Shown one piece after another: positions 8,678 through 15,815 of a stretch of 50,026 nucleotides of DNA; the first letter of the stretch is position 1, and each line of letters starts with the position of its first letter. The stretch is taken from the IMG/VR virus record IMGVR_UViG_3300009180_000060, positions 1-50,026 of that record, one strand, 5' to 3'. The notes beneath the pieces are model-generated. The model worked only from the letters and a program-made list of their open reading frames with translations. It made no database searches and had not been told where the DNA came from. This DNA is from a virus. Both the position numbers and the translations under genes were made by a program.

Positions 8678-10705
8678 TTAATTGTGAATTCGTAACATTC
8701 TAGTTGCTACATCATTTTGTTTTTGCATGATGTTTATCATTAAATCTAATTTATCTAATTCTTCTTCGTAATGTTTGGCCTGTGATGCTGATCCACCGCC
8801 AGATACTCTCGCCGGTACAGTTTTTCCACTGGGTAAAGTAATTCGAGATTCAGCATCACCTAGTGACTTTTCATATCCACCTGACGGCCCACTTAAAATA
8901 TCCCCCATCGCTGCTTTTGGTATCTCAGCATGAAAATGTCCACCGGTTGCCGCAGCACTAGGGTTGTTATATTCGTCTTGAACTATAGTGGCACCCCAGC
9001 TTCTCAACATAGACTCAAGTTTTTGGCCTTCTTCCCTACTTGGCTTACTGGTTACTCCAAAATCTACTGCCAGGCCTTGTGTATGGCCACTATTCGGTGT
9101 TTTTTCATTATGAAACTTATCATTAAATCCGGAGAAGTGAGAAAATCCCGGAAACTCTTTTTGTATTTTATGTGCCAATTCGATAAGTCTTGGGTCAATC
9201 ACCTTACCTGTTTGCTGCACATCACCCTCGTGCATTTTAAACCCTAGTGCTTTGAGTTCAGCTTGAGAAAAAGGTTTTGGTGGCCCACCTGGGCTAAGTG
9301 ATGCACCCGAGGTAGGTGCGGCACTAGATGCTGCCGAGTTACCGGTTATTGAATCAATTATACTTCTAAATCCGTTGGATAAATCTGCAGATTTAGTGGC
9401 TATTTCAAGCAGACCTTTTGATAATAACGGCACGCCGGTATGGATAGCCTGCTGTAAATTTATTGAAGTTTCTCTTTCTTTCTGCAACATGTCAGTATAC
9501 AGCTTGGTAGTTTTATCTTCACCAGCCATTTGCGCTTGTTGTTTTAACAAAGCCATTTCTTCTGCTTTGGTATAATCGGTGGTGGCACGAGCCGCACTTT
9601 TTAATTTTTCAGCATAACTAACATCAAAGGTTTGGTTGGCTCTGCCTGCTATCGCTAGTTGAGCATTGTCCTTGACAAATTTGGCATCTGCGGCATGGAA
9701 CGCATTTAATGCTTCCCCAGGTTTCATTTGCGATAGTTTGGTATTTAAATCGCCATACATTAACGAAGCACCCTGGGCTGCTTTGGTTGTTACATTACCC
9801 GATAGGTACATTGACATTGATGCTAGAGCTTTTGGACCTTGTGTTTTTGCATCCATTAACAACGCATCTTCATTTGCCAGTCGTCTTTTTAAATTTTCTC
9901 GGGTGGCTTCATCCTTGGCATTGGCTATTTGTTCTTCTAATAAAAATCTATGAGCAGAATATTGTTCTGTCGCCATAGCCTGATCTCGAACGGCCTGTTG
10001 TTCATCTGCAGACAACCCGGTCATTTTTGTTAGTTTGTCCTGCTCCAACATATATGCTTGTGCGGCTCTAGCTGATTCCGCAGCATCTTGCTGCATAATG
10101 TGCCCGCTTTGCTGTTGGTATTTTACATAATTTAATATACCTGCATTAATCTCAGGTATACTCTTGCCCATGCGGACAAATTCATCCTGTACCCCAGATG
10201 TTTTAATGGACTTGGATATTTGTGCAAATTGTTCTATCCCTGCTTCCGCACCACCTCCTAGGCCAGCTAAAACAGCAGAATTAGCCTGTAATAATTTAGC
10301 ACCTTCCCCCATGTCCTTGAATGTATAGGAAAGGTCGGTTAAATTCCTGAAGGCACTATCCATACTGGACGCTAAACCATTTCGACTTAGATCTTGATAG
10401 TTTTTAAATTCAGCATCAGCTTGTTTAGCTACTTGATTTTCTGCGGCTGCAGCCGCATTGGCAAGCCCACTGACGGCGCCACCAAATACCTTACCTAAAA
10501 GTGGAATACCTGATATTAAGTCACTGCCCAATCTAGCAGCGTCTTTTACCTGTCGATTATATAGTGTAGCACCCGTTTGGCCATCGGCCATCTTACTTAC
10601 TAAATCAGCTGCAGAAGAAACTATGCCGTCGCCGGCTCGACCTACGGAACTGGTAAATCCACCGAGTGTCCGTCTCGCCGCTTCTATTTGCTCTTGGATT
10701 CCCAT
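8678..10705 (-). CDS. Tape-measure-like tail protein with M15-type peptidase domain
   Basis: The open frame extends upstream to 10822, but I choose the ATG at 10703-10705 (MGIQEQIEAARRTL) because it lies just downstream of a perfect late promoter, giving 675 residues. Residues ~20-450 are helical and paralogous to the GH19 protein (GGGAEAGIEQF, EQDKLTKMTGLSADEQ, TEQYSAHRFLLEEQ). Residues ~480-600 are a D-Ala-D-Ala-carboxypeptidase-like M15 domain: SGHTQGLAVDFG supplies the H-x6-D type zinc ligands and GGHFHAEI the second histidine motif. The C-terminus repeats the GDILSGPSGGY and ITLPSGKTVPARV tape-measure signature. It divergently faces the gp26 gene, whose family acts in hub and tape-measure assembly in T4. 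Substrate is probably the peptide part of peptidoglycan, from the family. Confidence 0.83.
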   Translation of the reverse strand: MGIQEQIEAARRTLGGFTSSVGRAGDGIVSSAADLVSKMADGQTGATLYNRQVKDAARLGSDLISGIPLLGKVFGGAVSGLANAAAAAENQVAKQADAEFKNYQDLSRNGLASSMDSAFRNLTDLSYTFKDMGEGAKLLQANSAVLAGLGGGAEAGIEQFAQISKSIKTSGVQDEFVRMGKSIPEINAGILNYVKYQQQSGHIMQQDAAESARAAQAYMLEQDKLTKMTGLSADEQQAVRDQAMATEQYSAHRFLLEEQIANAKDEATRENLKRRLANEDALLMDAKTQGPKALASMSMYLSGNVTTKAAQGASLMYGDLNTKLSQMKPGEALNAFHAADAKFVKDNAQLAIAGRANQTFDVSYAEKLKSAARATTDYTKAEEMALLKQQAQMAGEDKTTKLYTDMLQKERETSINLQQAIHTGVPLLSKGLLEIATKSADLSNGFRSIIDSITGNSAASSAAPTSGASLSPGGPPKPFSQAELKALGFKMHEGDVQQTGKVIDPRLIELAHKIQKEFPGFSHFSGFNDKFHNEKTPNSGHTQGLAVDFGVTSKPSREEGQKLESMLRSWGATIVQDEYNNPSAAATGGHFHAEIPKAAMGDILSGPSGGYEKSLGDAESRITLPSGKTVPARVSGGGSASQAKHYEEELDKLDLMINIMQKQNDVATRMLRIHN

Positions 10706-10755
10706 GATTATATTCTCTGACTTTCTAGCGGGGTTATTTGTAGGCTCATAAGTAA

Positions 10756-10763
10756 TATTTATA
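10756..10763 (-). promoter_or_regulatory. Late promoter TATAAATA (perfect) for the tape-measure operon
   Basis: The minus strand reads TATAAATA exactly, the T4 late consensus. Expected transcription start is near 10750, giving a leader of about 45 bases before the ATG at 10705. It decides the start of the M15 tape-measure gene, since the upstream part of the open frame would not be transcribed from it. Confidence 0.65.
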
Positions 10764-10776
10764 CAAGGAAAAATCC

Positions 10777-11619
10777 ATGAATCCACATAATCCACTGAGT
10801 CAATATTTTCGACAACCCGCAATTTATATTAAATTACCCAGCAAAGGACAATATTACCCCCCTGGCGCTCTTGAGATGCCGGCTAATGGCGAAGTGCCGG
10901 TGCTGCCCATGACAGCTATTGATGAAATCACCTACCGAACACCGGATGCGTTGTTCAGTGGACAAGCAGTTGTCAATGTTATACAAAGTTGTATTCCCGC
11001 CATTAAGAATGCCTGGGCTATCCCATCTATTGATATAGACACCATATTAGTTTCCATAAGAATCGCCAGCTACGGCCATGATCTAAGTTTTGCCACTGTA
11101 TGCCCGGCATGTACCAACACAGATGATTATGGTGTTGATTTAAGAACTGTACTTGAACGTATCAAATCTCCAGATTATACTCAGCCAATTCGTCAGGGAG
11201 ATATTGAAATTTACTTTAGGCCCATGACTTATAAAAACCTTTCGGATAACAATAAGGTTCAGTTTGACGAACAACGTATTTTTCAATCTTTAAATAATAC
11301 TACCGAAGAAGCCGACGCTGCTCAGGTAACAGCCATGGGACAGGCTCTTAAAAGAATGACGGAGATCACAGTTTCAGCACTGAGTCAAAGTATCATGACT
11401 ATTAAAACTCCCACTGCCCTGGTAACAGAACCCGAGTACATAGCCGAATTTATGAAAAATTGTGACAGCGGATTGTTCAATCGCATTCAGACTTATGTAG
11501 TCGATCATAAATCCGAGGCGGAGATGAAGCCTGTCTTGATCAAATGCGCCAACTGCTCCAATGAATATCAACAGGCCATTACCCTGGACATGACAAATTT
11601 TTTCGGGCGCGCCTCCTAA
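10777..11619 (+). CDS. 26: Baseplate hub assembly protein, gp26/gp51 family (T4_baseplate)
   Basis: This 280-residue protein matches the family of T4 baseplate hub assembly proteins: IYIKLPSKGQYYPPGALEMP, then PMTAIDEITYRTPDALFSG and IPAIKNAWAIPSIDIDTILV are its hallmark N-terminal segments. A four-cysteine, zinc-ribbon-like pair (CPAC at 109-112 and CANC at 257-260) brackets the C-terminal half. The ribosome binding site AAGGA lies 7 bases before the ATG. The gene ends with a heptamer T TTT TTC eight codons from the end of the frame, and the -1 frame stays open through a small protein downstream. In many tailed phages the tape-measure chaperone is made as a short form and a -1-frameshift extended form, and this gene lies next to the tape measures, so a chaperone-like role is a reasonable inference. 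Confidence 0.88.
   Translation: MNPHNPLSQYFRQPAIYIKLPSKGQYYPPGALEMPANGEVPVLPMTAIDEITYRTPDALFSGQAVVNVIQSCIPAIKNAWAIPSIDIDTILVSIRIASYGHDLSFATVCPACTNTDDYGVDLRTVLERIKSPDYTQPIRQGDIEIYFRPMTYKNLSDNNKVQFDEQRIFQSLNNTTEEADAAQVTAMGQALKRMTEITVSALSQSIMTIKTPTALVTEPEYIAEFMKNCDSGLFNRIQTYVVDHKSEAEMKPVLIKCANCSNEYQQAITLDMTNFFGRAS
11598..11604 (+). promoter_or_regulatory. Candidate -1 frameshift slippery site T TTT TTC
   Basis: The heptamer is in the correct phase of the gp26 frame (AAT TTT TTC). Slippage by -1 re-pairs TTT TTC as TTT TTT and enters a frame open from 11604 to the stop at 11832-11834, adding 76 codons to give a 352-residue product. A short possible hairpin, CCTT-AGAT-AAGG, starts 15 bases downstream. 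Confidence 0.5.
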
Positions 11620-11699
11620 CCTTAGATAAGGATAGTATTTCTAAATATATTGATGGCATGGATGGTGAAATCAATGAAATTAGAAAGGAGGCGATGAAA

Positions 11700-11834
11700 A
11701 TGGCTTGGTATATGCGTGGAGGGATCTCCTATGAACAGGTACTGCAATTAAGTGTAGCTGAGCGTAAAATCATAGGAGATATTGTTTCCGAAAATATGGA
11801 AACAACTCAGAAATCTGGATTACCATTTTTTTAA
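11700..11834 (+). CDS. Small conserved protein after gp26 (44 aa), also possible frameshift extension
   Basis: The product begins MAWYMRGGISYEQVLQLSVA and ends in SGLPFF. A strong AGGAGG site (11686-11691) lies 8 bases before the ATG at 11700, which favours independent initiation there; in-frame ATGs at 11658 and 11694 are alternatives. The layout W/Y-rich helix, then SYEQVLQLSVAERKII, resembles the second part of tail-assembly chaperones such as lambda T and Mu/P2 E-prime type proteins, and small proteins of this kind follow gp26 in T4-like phages of cyanobacteria. The frame is continuous with the -1 frame of gp26, so it may be made both alone and as a fusion. Function is otherwise unknown. 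Confidence 0.75.
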   Translation: MAWYMRGGISYEQVLQLSVAERKIIGDIVSENMETTQKSGLPFF

Positions 11835-11848
11835 ATCAAGGAAATAAA

Positions 11849-12085
11849 ATGTTTAAATTCAATACAACAAGTGTGCAGGAAAGAATTCCCCGTAGTTTAG
11901 CCAAGGTTATTACTTGGCGTATCTTAGTAACCATCACTAACTTCTTTGGTGGCTGGCTTGCTAGTGGTAATCCATGGGTCGGCTTAGGTGTTGTCAGTTT
12001 TGCTCTAGTGGTAAACAGTATCGTTTACTTCTTTCACGAACGTGTTTGGAATGCTAGTGATTATGGTAGAACTATTAAAGATTAG
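11849..12085 (+). CDS. DUF2061-family small membrane protein
   Basis: The 78-residue product has the DUF2061 pattern: RSLAKVITWRILVTITNFFG as the first hydrophobic helix, LVVNSIVYFFHERVW as the second, with the signature HERVW near the C-terminus. It should lie in the inner membrane with two helices. The family is common in bacteria and uncharacterised, and occurs in some phage genomes. AAGGA lies 7 bases before the ATG, and the gene follows the small gp26-linked protein by 14 bases, so it belongs to the same operon. Its stop codon sits in the first of two hairpins. Confidence 0.85.
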   Translation: MFKFNTTSVQERIPRSLAKVITWRILVTITNFFGGWLASGNPWVGLGVVSFALVVNSIVYFFHERVWNASDYGRTIKD

Positions 12086-12120
12086 CTACGCTAATCCAAG
12101 ACTCGCATACTGCTCGTCTT
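12080..12120 (+). terminator. Two consecutive hairpins at the end of the gp26-DUF2061 operon
   Basis: GATTAGC-TAC-GCTAATC (12080-12096) is a perfect 7-bp stem with a TAC loop that contains the DUF2061 stop. It is followed at 12098-12120 by AAGAC-TC-GCA-TAC-TGC-TC-GTCTT, again with a TAC loop. The plus strand then reads ATTATTTAG, and on the minus strand the first hairpin is followed by TTTAAT. The pair may act as a two-way terminator between convergent transcripts, although neither side has a long T run. Confidence 0.5.
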
Positions 12121-12518
12121 ATTATTTAGAGCAGTTGTAGTTAGACACTATTCATCTAGAACTAAGTCATAATTCACCGTAAGCACGGTGAAAAAAAATG
12201 ACATCTTCATCTGAGTCTGTAGCCATTCTATTATAAAGAGATTGTAATTAAACACGGAGGCGGTTGACCTGTACCCCCTACTCTAGCTTCACATGTCAAC
12301 GGAACCCTAGTAACCCGATAATAAATCCAAGTCCTATAAGCATGGGTCGTATCTGTTTCACGTTGCCCAAACCATTTGTTGCCTTAAGTTAGCTTTTGCC
12401 TTTGACACCCGAGTAGGCTTGCGCCTCTTCTATCCGAATTGGGTTTCTCACCAATCCTCAACGGGGGTCGAGCCGCCTCGACCAAACATTGTCAGTATAG
12501 ATGCCTTACAGTGATGCC
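12086..12518. other. 433-base gene-free gap between convergent operons
   Basis: I find no reading frame of convincing length on either strand; the longest starts give peptides of a few dozen residues at most, such as one of about 15 residues (MLIGLGFIIGLLGFR) on the minus strand. The gap contains a perfect 8-bp hairpin TTCACCGT-AAGC-ACGGTGAA at 12173-12192 followed by eight A on the plus strand. It also contains a TCTAAATA late-promoter-like element on the minus strand at 12123-12130, the structured segment at 12257-12479, the hairpin GGTCGAG-CCGC-CTCGACC at 12466-12482, and a direct repeat GATGCCTTAC at 12500-12509 and 12513-12522. No tRNA cloverleaf was found. Confidence 0.75.
12257..12479 (-). 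ncRNA. Candidate structured noncoding RNA, unidentified class
   Basis: Read on the minus strand, the 5' arm GAGGCGG (12479-12473) pairs with CCGCCTC (12263-12257), and ACCCCC (12468-12463) pairs with GGGGGT (12278-12273), closing a segment of about 220 bases. TTGAC.TGT-type pairing (12299-12291 with 12272-12264) places GGGGGT in a hairpin loop, so the second pairing would form a pseudoknot. Inside, AGGC-GCAA-GCCT (12426-12415) is a small hairpin with a GNRA loop on the minus strand, which favours that strand as the RNA, and ATTGG/CCAAT forms another. GC-rich pairings like these stand out from the AT-rich surroundings. I could not match it to tmRNA, RNase P, group I intron or a known riboswitch. 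Confidence 0.45.
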
Positions 12519-12950
12519 TTACCAGATTTTGTTTTTTATGTGACTACCATGTACACGAACTTGTATATGTCCGTTATAGTAGTCATCACTTTCCAATACA
12601 CGATGATTAAATTGTTCACGAGCTTCTATGTAGCTACATTCCGATTTGGATCGGCAGTAGAATAATATTTCTCTCGTAAAATTTTCGATGCCTAACTGTT
12701 CGATGTCTTTGTTTAATTCTATGTTGCTGCCGTAGTATTGTTGCCAGTCTGAATCTATTTTGCTTTTGATTTTCTTGCGCTTTTTGTTGCCGTTCTTAAG
12801 TTTTACTATTTTATATGTTGTTTTACTAAATTTTGATAATTTTTTTCCGATATAACGCCTGCCGGATAATTTATTTGTGATGATATAAACAAATCCGACA
12901 CAGTCTTCTGGTAGTTGTTCAACATGAGTGTTTTCAAAAAGCCATGGCAT
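12519..12950 (-). CDS. GIY-YIG endonuclease-like protein
   Basis: This 143-residue protein has the GIY-YIG fold hallmarks: GFVYIITNKLSG (residues 19-30) for the first strand and RRYIGKK (31-37) for the second. DSDWQQYYGSN, FTREILFYCRSKSEC and a C-terminal EAREQFNHRVL helix with the likely metal-binding Glu follow. The family includes T4 endonuclease II (denA) and the Seg homing nucleases, and close relatives of this form are common next to gp46 in T4-like phages of cyanobacteria. It may nick or cut host or phage DNA, but whether it is a homing or host-DNA-degrading enzyme cannot be told. The gene follows gp46 by 43 bases. Its stop codon overlaps a 10-bp direct repeat. The start at MPWLFEN has no ribosome binding site at normal distance. 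Confidence 0.8.
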   Translation of the reverse strand: MPWLFENTHVEQLPEDCVGFVYIITNKLSGRRYIGKKLSKFSKTTYKIVKLKNGNKKRKKIKSKIDSDWQQYYGSNIELNKDIEQLGIENFTREILFYCRSKSECSYIEAREQFNHRVLESDDYYNGHIQVRVHGSHIKNKIW

Positions 12951-12993
12951 GGACTAGTAGTTATCCAGCCCCCACCTGTAGTCTTAATTTTCT

Positions 12994-14757
12994 TCATGTC
13001 ATCTCCACATCGGTATTGTATGATGTGAAGCCTCCCTCCTTAATTACTTTAAGTATGTTTTCCACTCGTCCGGCTAACTCGTCTCTATGTGATACTAACC
13101 AAATAGATTTATGTCGTTCACGTGACATTTGTTTGAGCAATGCCAATGCAGATTCAACACCTTGTGTATCCAGTCCGTTGTCAATCATCTCATCAATAAA
13201 CAATACATTAATGGGAGTGTATAAAGATTCAAAAACATCACGAAATGCCCAGCTCATACTGAGAATAAGCCTGTTGCGTTCACCACGTGACAAGTTATCA
13301 AAGTCTAGTTCACGGCCCAGTTCTTCAATGTTTACTGATAGATCATTTTGAAACACCACAGTATGTGGTAAACCAATACGATCCAGGTAATGAGTTAGTC
13401 TTGTGTTAAGATAGCTTAGATTTTGTTCAATAATCTTCTTCCGTATAAAACTATCTTTACTTGTAAGTAGTTTTAATAAAAAGTCTTGATGTTCTTGAAG
13501 TCTTGTTAGATCGTTAAGTGCATCGTACGTAATTTCTTCCAGGGCCTGTGTCTGCATCTCCAGGATTTGTTCACCATAAGGATCAACTTCCGCACGTTTG
13601 TTTGATAGTTGAGCTTGCAATCCAGCAATGGTAGCACGATGTTGGATAGCATCTTCCTCTTTATCATAGAACATAGTGGGAGGCTTACCCAGCACACCCA
13701 GATCGTGTTGAGTTGACACTAATTCGGTCAATAAACTATTATATTCTGTATTTGCCTGCTGGGTTGTCACTAACTCCTGTTGTTTTGTCTCCAGGACCTG
13801 TTGATGTTTGCTATCATGAAATGGTTGCCCACAAGTATGACACTCGTGATTTCCCAAAGTTTCAATTTCCTTGGTTAATTTGCCAATAGATTTTTCTTCT
13901 CGGGAAATATCCAGCTTGACCCTGCTGATCTGTGTAGTTAATTCATTTATATCTTTACGCCGCTGATCCCAAATGGTATGATCTTTGTGCGCTTGTATTT
14001 CCAAATCAATATCAATTTCCTGCAGAGATCCGATCGCAGATTCCAGTTTTGTGATATCTTCTGTGTTTTTTGTGGTCCAGATATTTTGTCTGCGCTTTAA
14101 TGCAGAAATCTGTTCTTCTATACGCTTGTTGGCATCTTGTACCGCACGTATTCTAAATTCTTCCTGTTGAATAGAATCCTTTGTTTCACGACCACGCTCT
14201 TTAATACGATCTGCACGTTCACTAAGTAAAGTTATACCCAGTAATTGTTCGATAATAGTACGTTGATCGTTGGCTTTCAGTGATAGAAACGGTTCGGTGT
14301 ATGTGTTAAGTGCCATGATATGTTTAAACATGTCATGACTCATACCCAGGATGTGTTCAATAGCGTGTTGTGTCTCTCTACTGTCGCCTTGTGCGTTATC
14401 TTGTACGACAGTTTCCTTATCATCAACATAAAACTTTAGGATATTGGGTTTACGCCCACGTTCAATACGATAATGTTGGTTGCCTATGACAAAATCCAAG
14501 GACACCAACATATTTTTACCGTTAGTTTTGTTGACTAGGTTGTCACGACGAATATTACTCAGTGCTTGACCGTATAGTGCATAGCTTAATGCATTGATAA
14601 TGGTGGTTTTGCCTGTTCCATTACGGGAACCGTCGCCGCCTAGGTCTAAATTCTCTCCCAGTACCAGTGTTAGATCTTGTCGATCAAAATTAATCGCTTG
14701 TGTAGCATTTCCCACACTCATGAAGTTTTTTACTGACAGATTTTTTATTTGTATCAT
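12994..14757 (-). CDS. 46: Recombination endonuclease subunit gp46 (SbcC/Rad50-like ATPase)
   Basis: gp46 is the ATPase of the gp46-gp47 exonuclease, which resects DNA ends for recombination-dependent replication and degrades host DNA. The 587-residue protein shows Walker A (GSRNGTGKTT, residues 43-52), a central coiled coil interrupted by a zinc hook (CHTCGQPF, about 305), the ABC signature LSRGERNR (about 490) and Walker B (NVLFIDEMIDNGLD, about 513-526). A C-terminal SHRDEL supplies the switch histidine. The length is close to T4 gp46 (560). Its ATG overlaps the stop of gp47 (ATGA), so translation is coupled. Confidence 0.97.
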   Translation of the reverse strand: MIQIKNLSVKNFMSVGNATQAINFDRQDLTLVLGENLDLGGDGSRNGTGKTTIINALSYALYGQALSNIRRDNLVNKTNGKNMLVSLDFVIGNQHYRIERGRKPNILKFYVDDKETVVQDNAQGDSRETQHAIEHILGMSHDMFKHIMALNTYTEPFLSLKANDQRTIIEQLLGITLLSERADRIKERGRETKDSIQQEEFRIRAVQDANKRIEEQISALKRRQNIWTTKNTEDITKLESAIGSLQEIDIDLEIQAHKDHTIWDQRRKDINELTTQISRVKLDISREEKSIGKLTKEIETLGNHECHTCGQPFHDSKHQQVLETKQQELVTTQQANTEYNSLLTELVSTQHDLGVLGKPPTMFYDKEEDAIQHRATIAGLQAQLSNKRAEVDPYGEQILEMQTQALEEITYDALNDLTRLQEHQDFLLKLLTSKDSFIRKKIIEQNLSYLNTRLTHYLDRIGLPHTVVFQNDLSVNIEELGRELDFDNLSRGERNRLILSMSWAFRDVFESLYTPINVLFIDEMIDNGLDTQGVESALALLKQMSRERHKSIWLVSHRDELAGRVENILKVIKEGGFTSYNTDVEMT

Positions 14758-15770
14758 AAGCTCTGGTAAATTTTCAACAATAACTTGGGGTCATAAAATT
14801 CAGATTCAATATTAGTGATCTGATCTGTAACAATTTGATCCACTGATTCGAATTTTATGTCGCCCGGTGCTAAATCTGTGTCAACAGATGAGTGCTTAAC
14901 AGGTATTAGTGCCATCTCCCTAAGGTTATAGTCTCTAATAAATGTTTCTTTAATGTAATTTGCTTCTTCATAGCTAATACCAATATCTAATTCTACTCGA
15001 ACGTGCATATTGGGTTGAAAAATAGTTGCGGCATTGTCAATTGCATCGCTTAATTTAACCACACGGTACAAAGGCTGGTGGGGCCAAGAAAAATATTGAT
15101 CTGCTTTGCCCCATTCCTTCACCATCATACCACGAGCACCGTCACCTGCATCGGCAAAGTTATGCGGGAAGCAATTTCCAATGTATGTGACGTTTTCTTT
15201 CTGTTGCCGCATATGAAAGTGACCGCTGTAAACGCTTTCAAAGCCTTTGAAGTGATCTACTTTAATCTCTCCATGGTCCGGCATCTCCACGTTAGCGTTC
15301 ATCTTAAAATGTGGCAGTTCAAAGTGGCCAAACATGTACTGCCCACTTAGTTTATGAATTTTTTTATGATCATCACCCACTAACCAAGGGGCAATAGTAA
15401 CATTGCCGTCAGTAAACCAATCGTTTACAATAATAATGTTGGGAATATGTTTAGCCCACTCTGCACCATGTATATCACGCTTGTCACGATAATATAAATC
15501 ATGGTTGCCGGGAATAAAATAGAACCGATCAAATGCTTTTGATAACTTTTCCAATGCCCTGACACTAAACTGTAGTGTTTGTAAGTTGATAGAAGCACGA
15601 TGGTTATGCCAGTCGCCAAGAAACATTCCAGTTTCGCAACCTTCTTCTTTAGCTTTGCCAATAAACCAGTCAACGAACGCTTCACAATCGCGGTTATGGA
15701 CCAAGCTGTTAGATTTTAACCCCCAATGCATATCGGTACAAACTGCTACTTTCTTAAATAGATTTGTCAT
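14754..15770 (-). CDS. 47: Recombination endonuclease subunit gp47 (SbcD/Mre11-like nuclease)
   Basis: gp47 is the metallophosphoesterase nuclease partner of gp46. The 338-residue protein has all the metal-binding motifs in order: D13-x-H15 (CTDMHWG), GDWHNH (52-57), GNHD (88-91), an isolated FGHFE (147-151) and GHFH (183-186). It matches T4 gp47 (339 residues). The ATG has no Shine-Dalgarno sequence; a TATACT hexamer lies 7 bases upstream and a perfect 9-bp inverted repeat just beyond it. It is followed directly by gp46 with a four-base overlap. Confidence 0.97.
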   Translation of the reverse strand: MTNLFKKVAVCTDMHWGLKSNSLVHNRDCEAFVDWFIGKAKEEGCETGMFLGDWHNHRASINLQTLQFSVRALEKLSKAFDRFYFIPGNHDLYYRDKRDIHGAEWAKHIPNIIIVNDWFTDGNVTIAPWLVGDDHKKIHKLSGQYMFGHFELPHFKMNANVEMPDHGEIKVDHFKGFESVYSGHFHMRQQKENVTYIGNCFPHNFADAGDGARGMMVKEWGKADQYFSWPHQPLYRVVKLSDAIDNAATIFQPNMHVRVELDIGISYEEANYIKETFIRDYNLREMALIPVKHSSVDTDLAPGDIKFESVDQIVTDQITNIESEFYDPKLLLKIYQSL

Positions 15771-15777
15771 ATAGTCA

Positions 15778-15806
15778 AGTATAAACTTTTAGTTGCGGCG
15801 ATACAA
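15778..15806 (-). promoter_or_regulatory. Possible sigma70-type promoter of gp47-gp46
   Basis: On the minus strand TATACT (15783-15778) matches the -10 consensus in five of six bases and lies 17 bases from TTGTAT (15806-15801), a weak -35. Seven bases separate the -10 from the gp47 ATG, so the transcript would be leaderless or nearly so. The -35 lies in the arm and loop of the inverted repeat at 15787-15812. Confidence 0.4.
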
Positions 15807-15812
15807 CTAAAA
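15787..15812. promoter_or_regulatory. Perfect 9-bp inverted repeat between gp55 and gp47, possible operator or terminator
   Basis: TTTTAGTTG (15787-15795) and CAACTAAAA (15804-15812) are exact inverted copies separated by CGGCGATA. The repeat sits four bases beyond the gp55 stop and ahead of the gp47 start, both on the minus strand. It could form an RNA hairpin ending gp55 transcripts or a binding site over the gp47 promoter. The minus-strand tail after the stem is GTTTATAC, not a clear U run. Confidence 0.55.
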
Positions 15813-15815
15813 CGG

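Noticed and set aside
10706-10822. N-terminal extension of the M15 tape-measure frame
   Set aside because: It would overlap the divergent gp26 start and lies partly upstream of the late promoter at 10756-10763, so it would not be transcribed from it. MGIQEQ at 10705 is a typical start.
11606-11613. Palindrome GGCGCGCC at the gp26 stop as an operator
   Set aside because: It is explained by Gly-Arg-Ala codons and has no partner repeat nearby.
12173-12200. 8-bp hairpin followed by eight A as a terminator
   Set aside because: On the plus strand the tail is A, not T; on the minus strand the T run precedes the stem. It cannot be a standard intrinsic terminator.
12086-12518. A tmRNA, tRNA, RNase P RNA or group I intron in the gap
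   Set aside because: No T-loop GTTCRA with a 5-bp stem, no CCA-ended acceptor in correct layout, no alanine-started tag ending in the usual Ala-Ala, no GAGGAAAGTCC block of RNase P and no recognisable group I P7 elements. A short GCA-started frame on the minus strand ends in Trp-Ala-Thr and was judged chance.
12806-12997. Minus-strand frame starting MKKIKTTGGGW across the gp46/GIY-YIG junction
   Set aside because: Most of it is an out-of-frame reading of the GIY-YIG gene. The first ~15 codons lie in the gap and could act as a coupling peptide, but nothing supports it.
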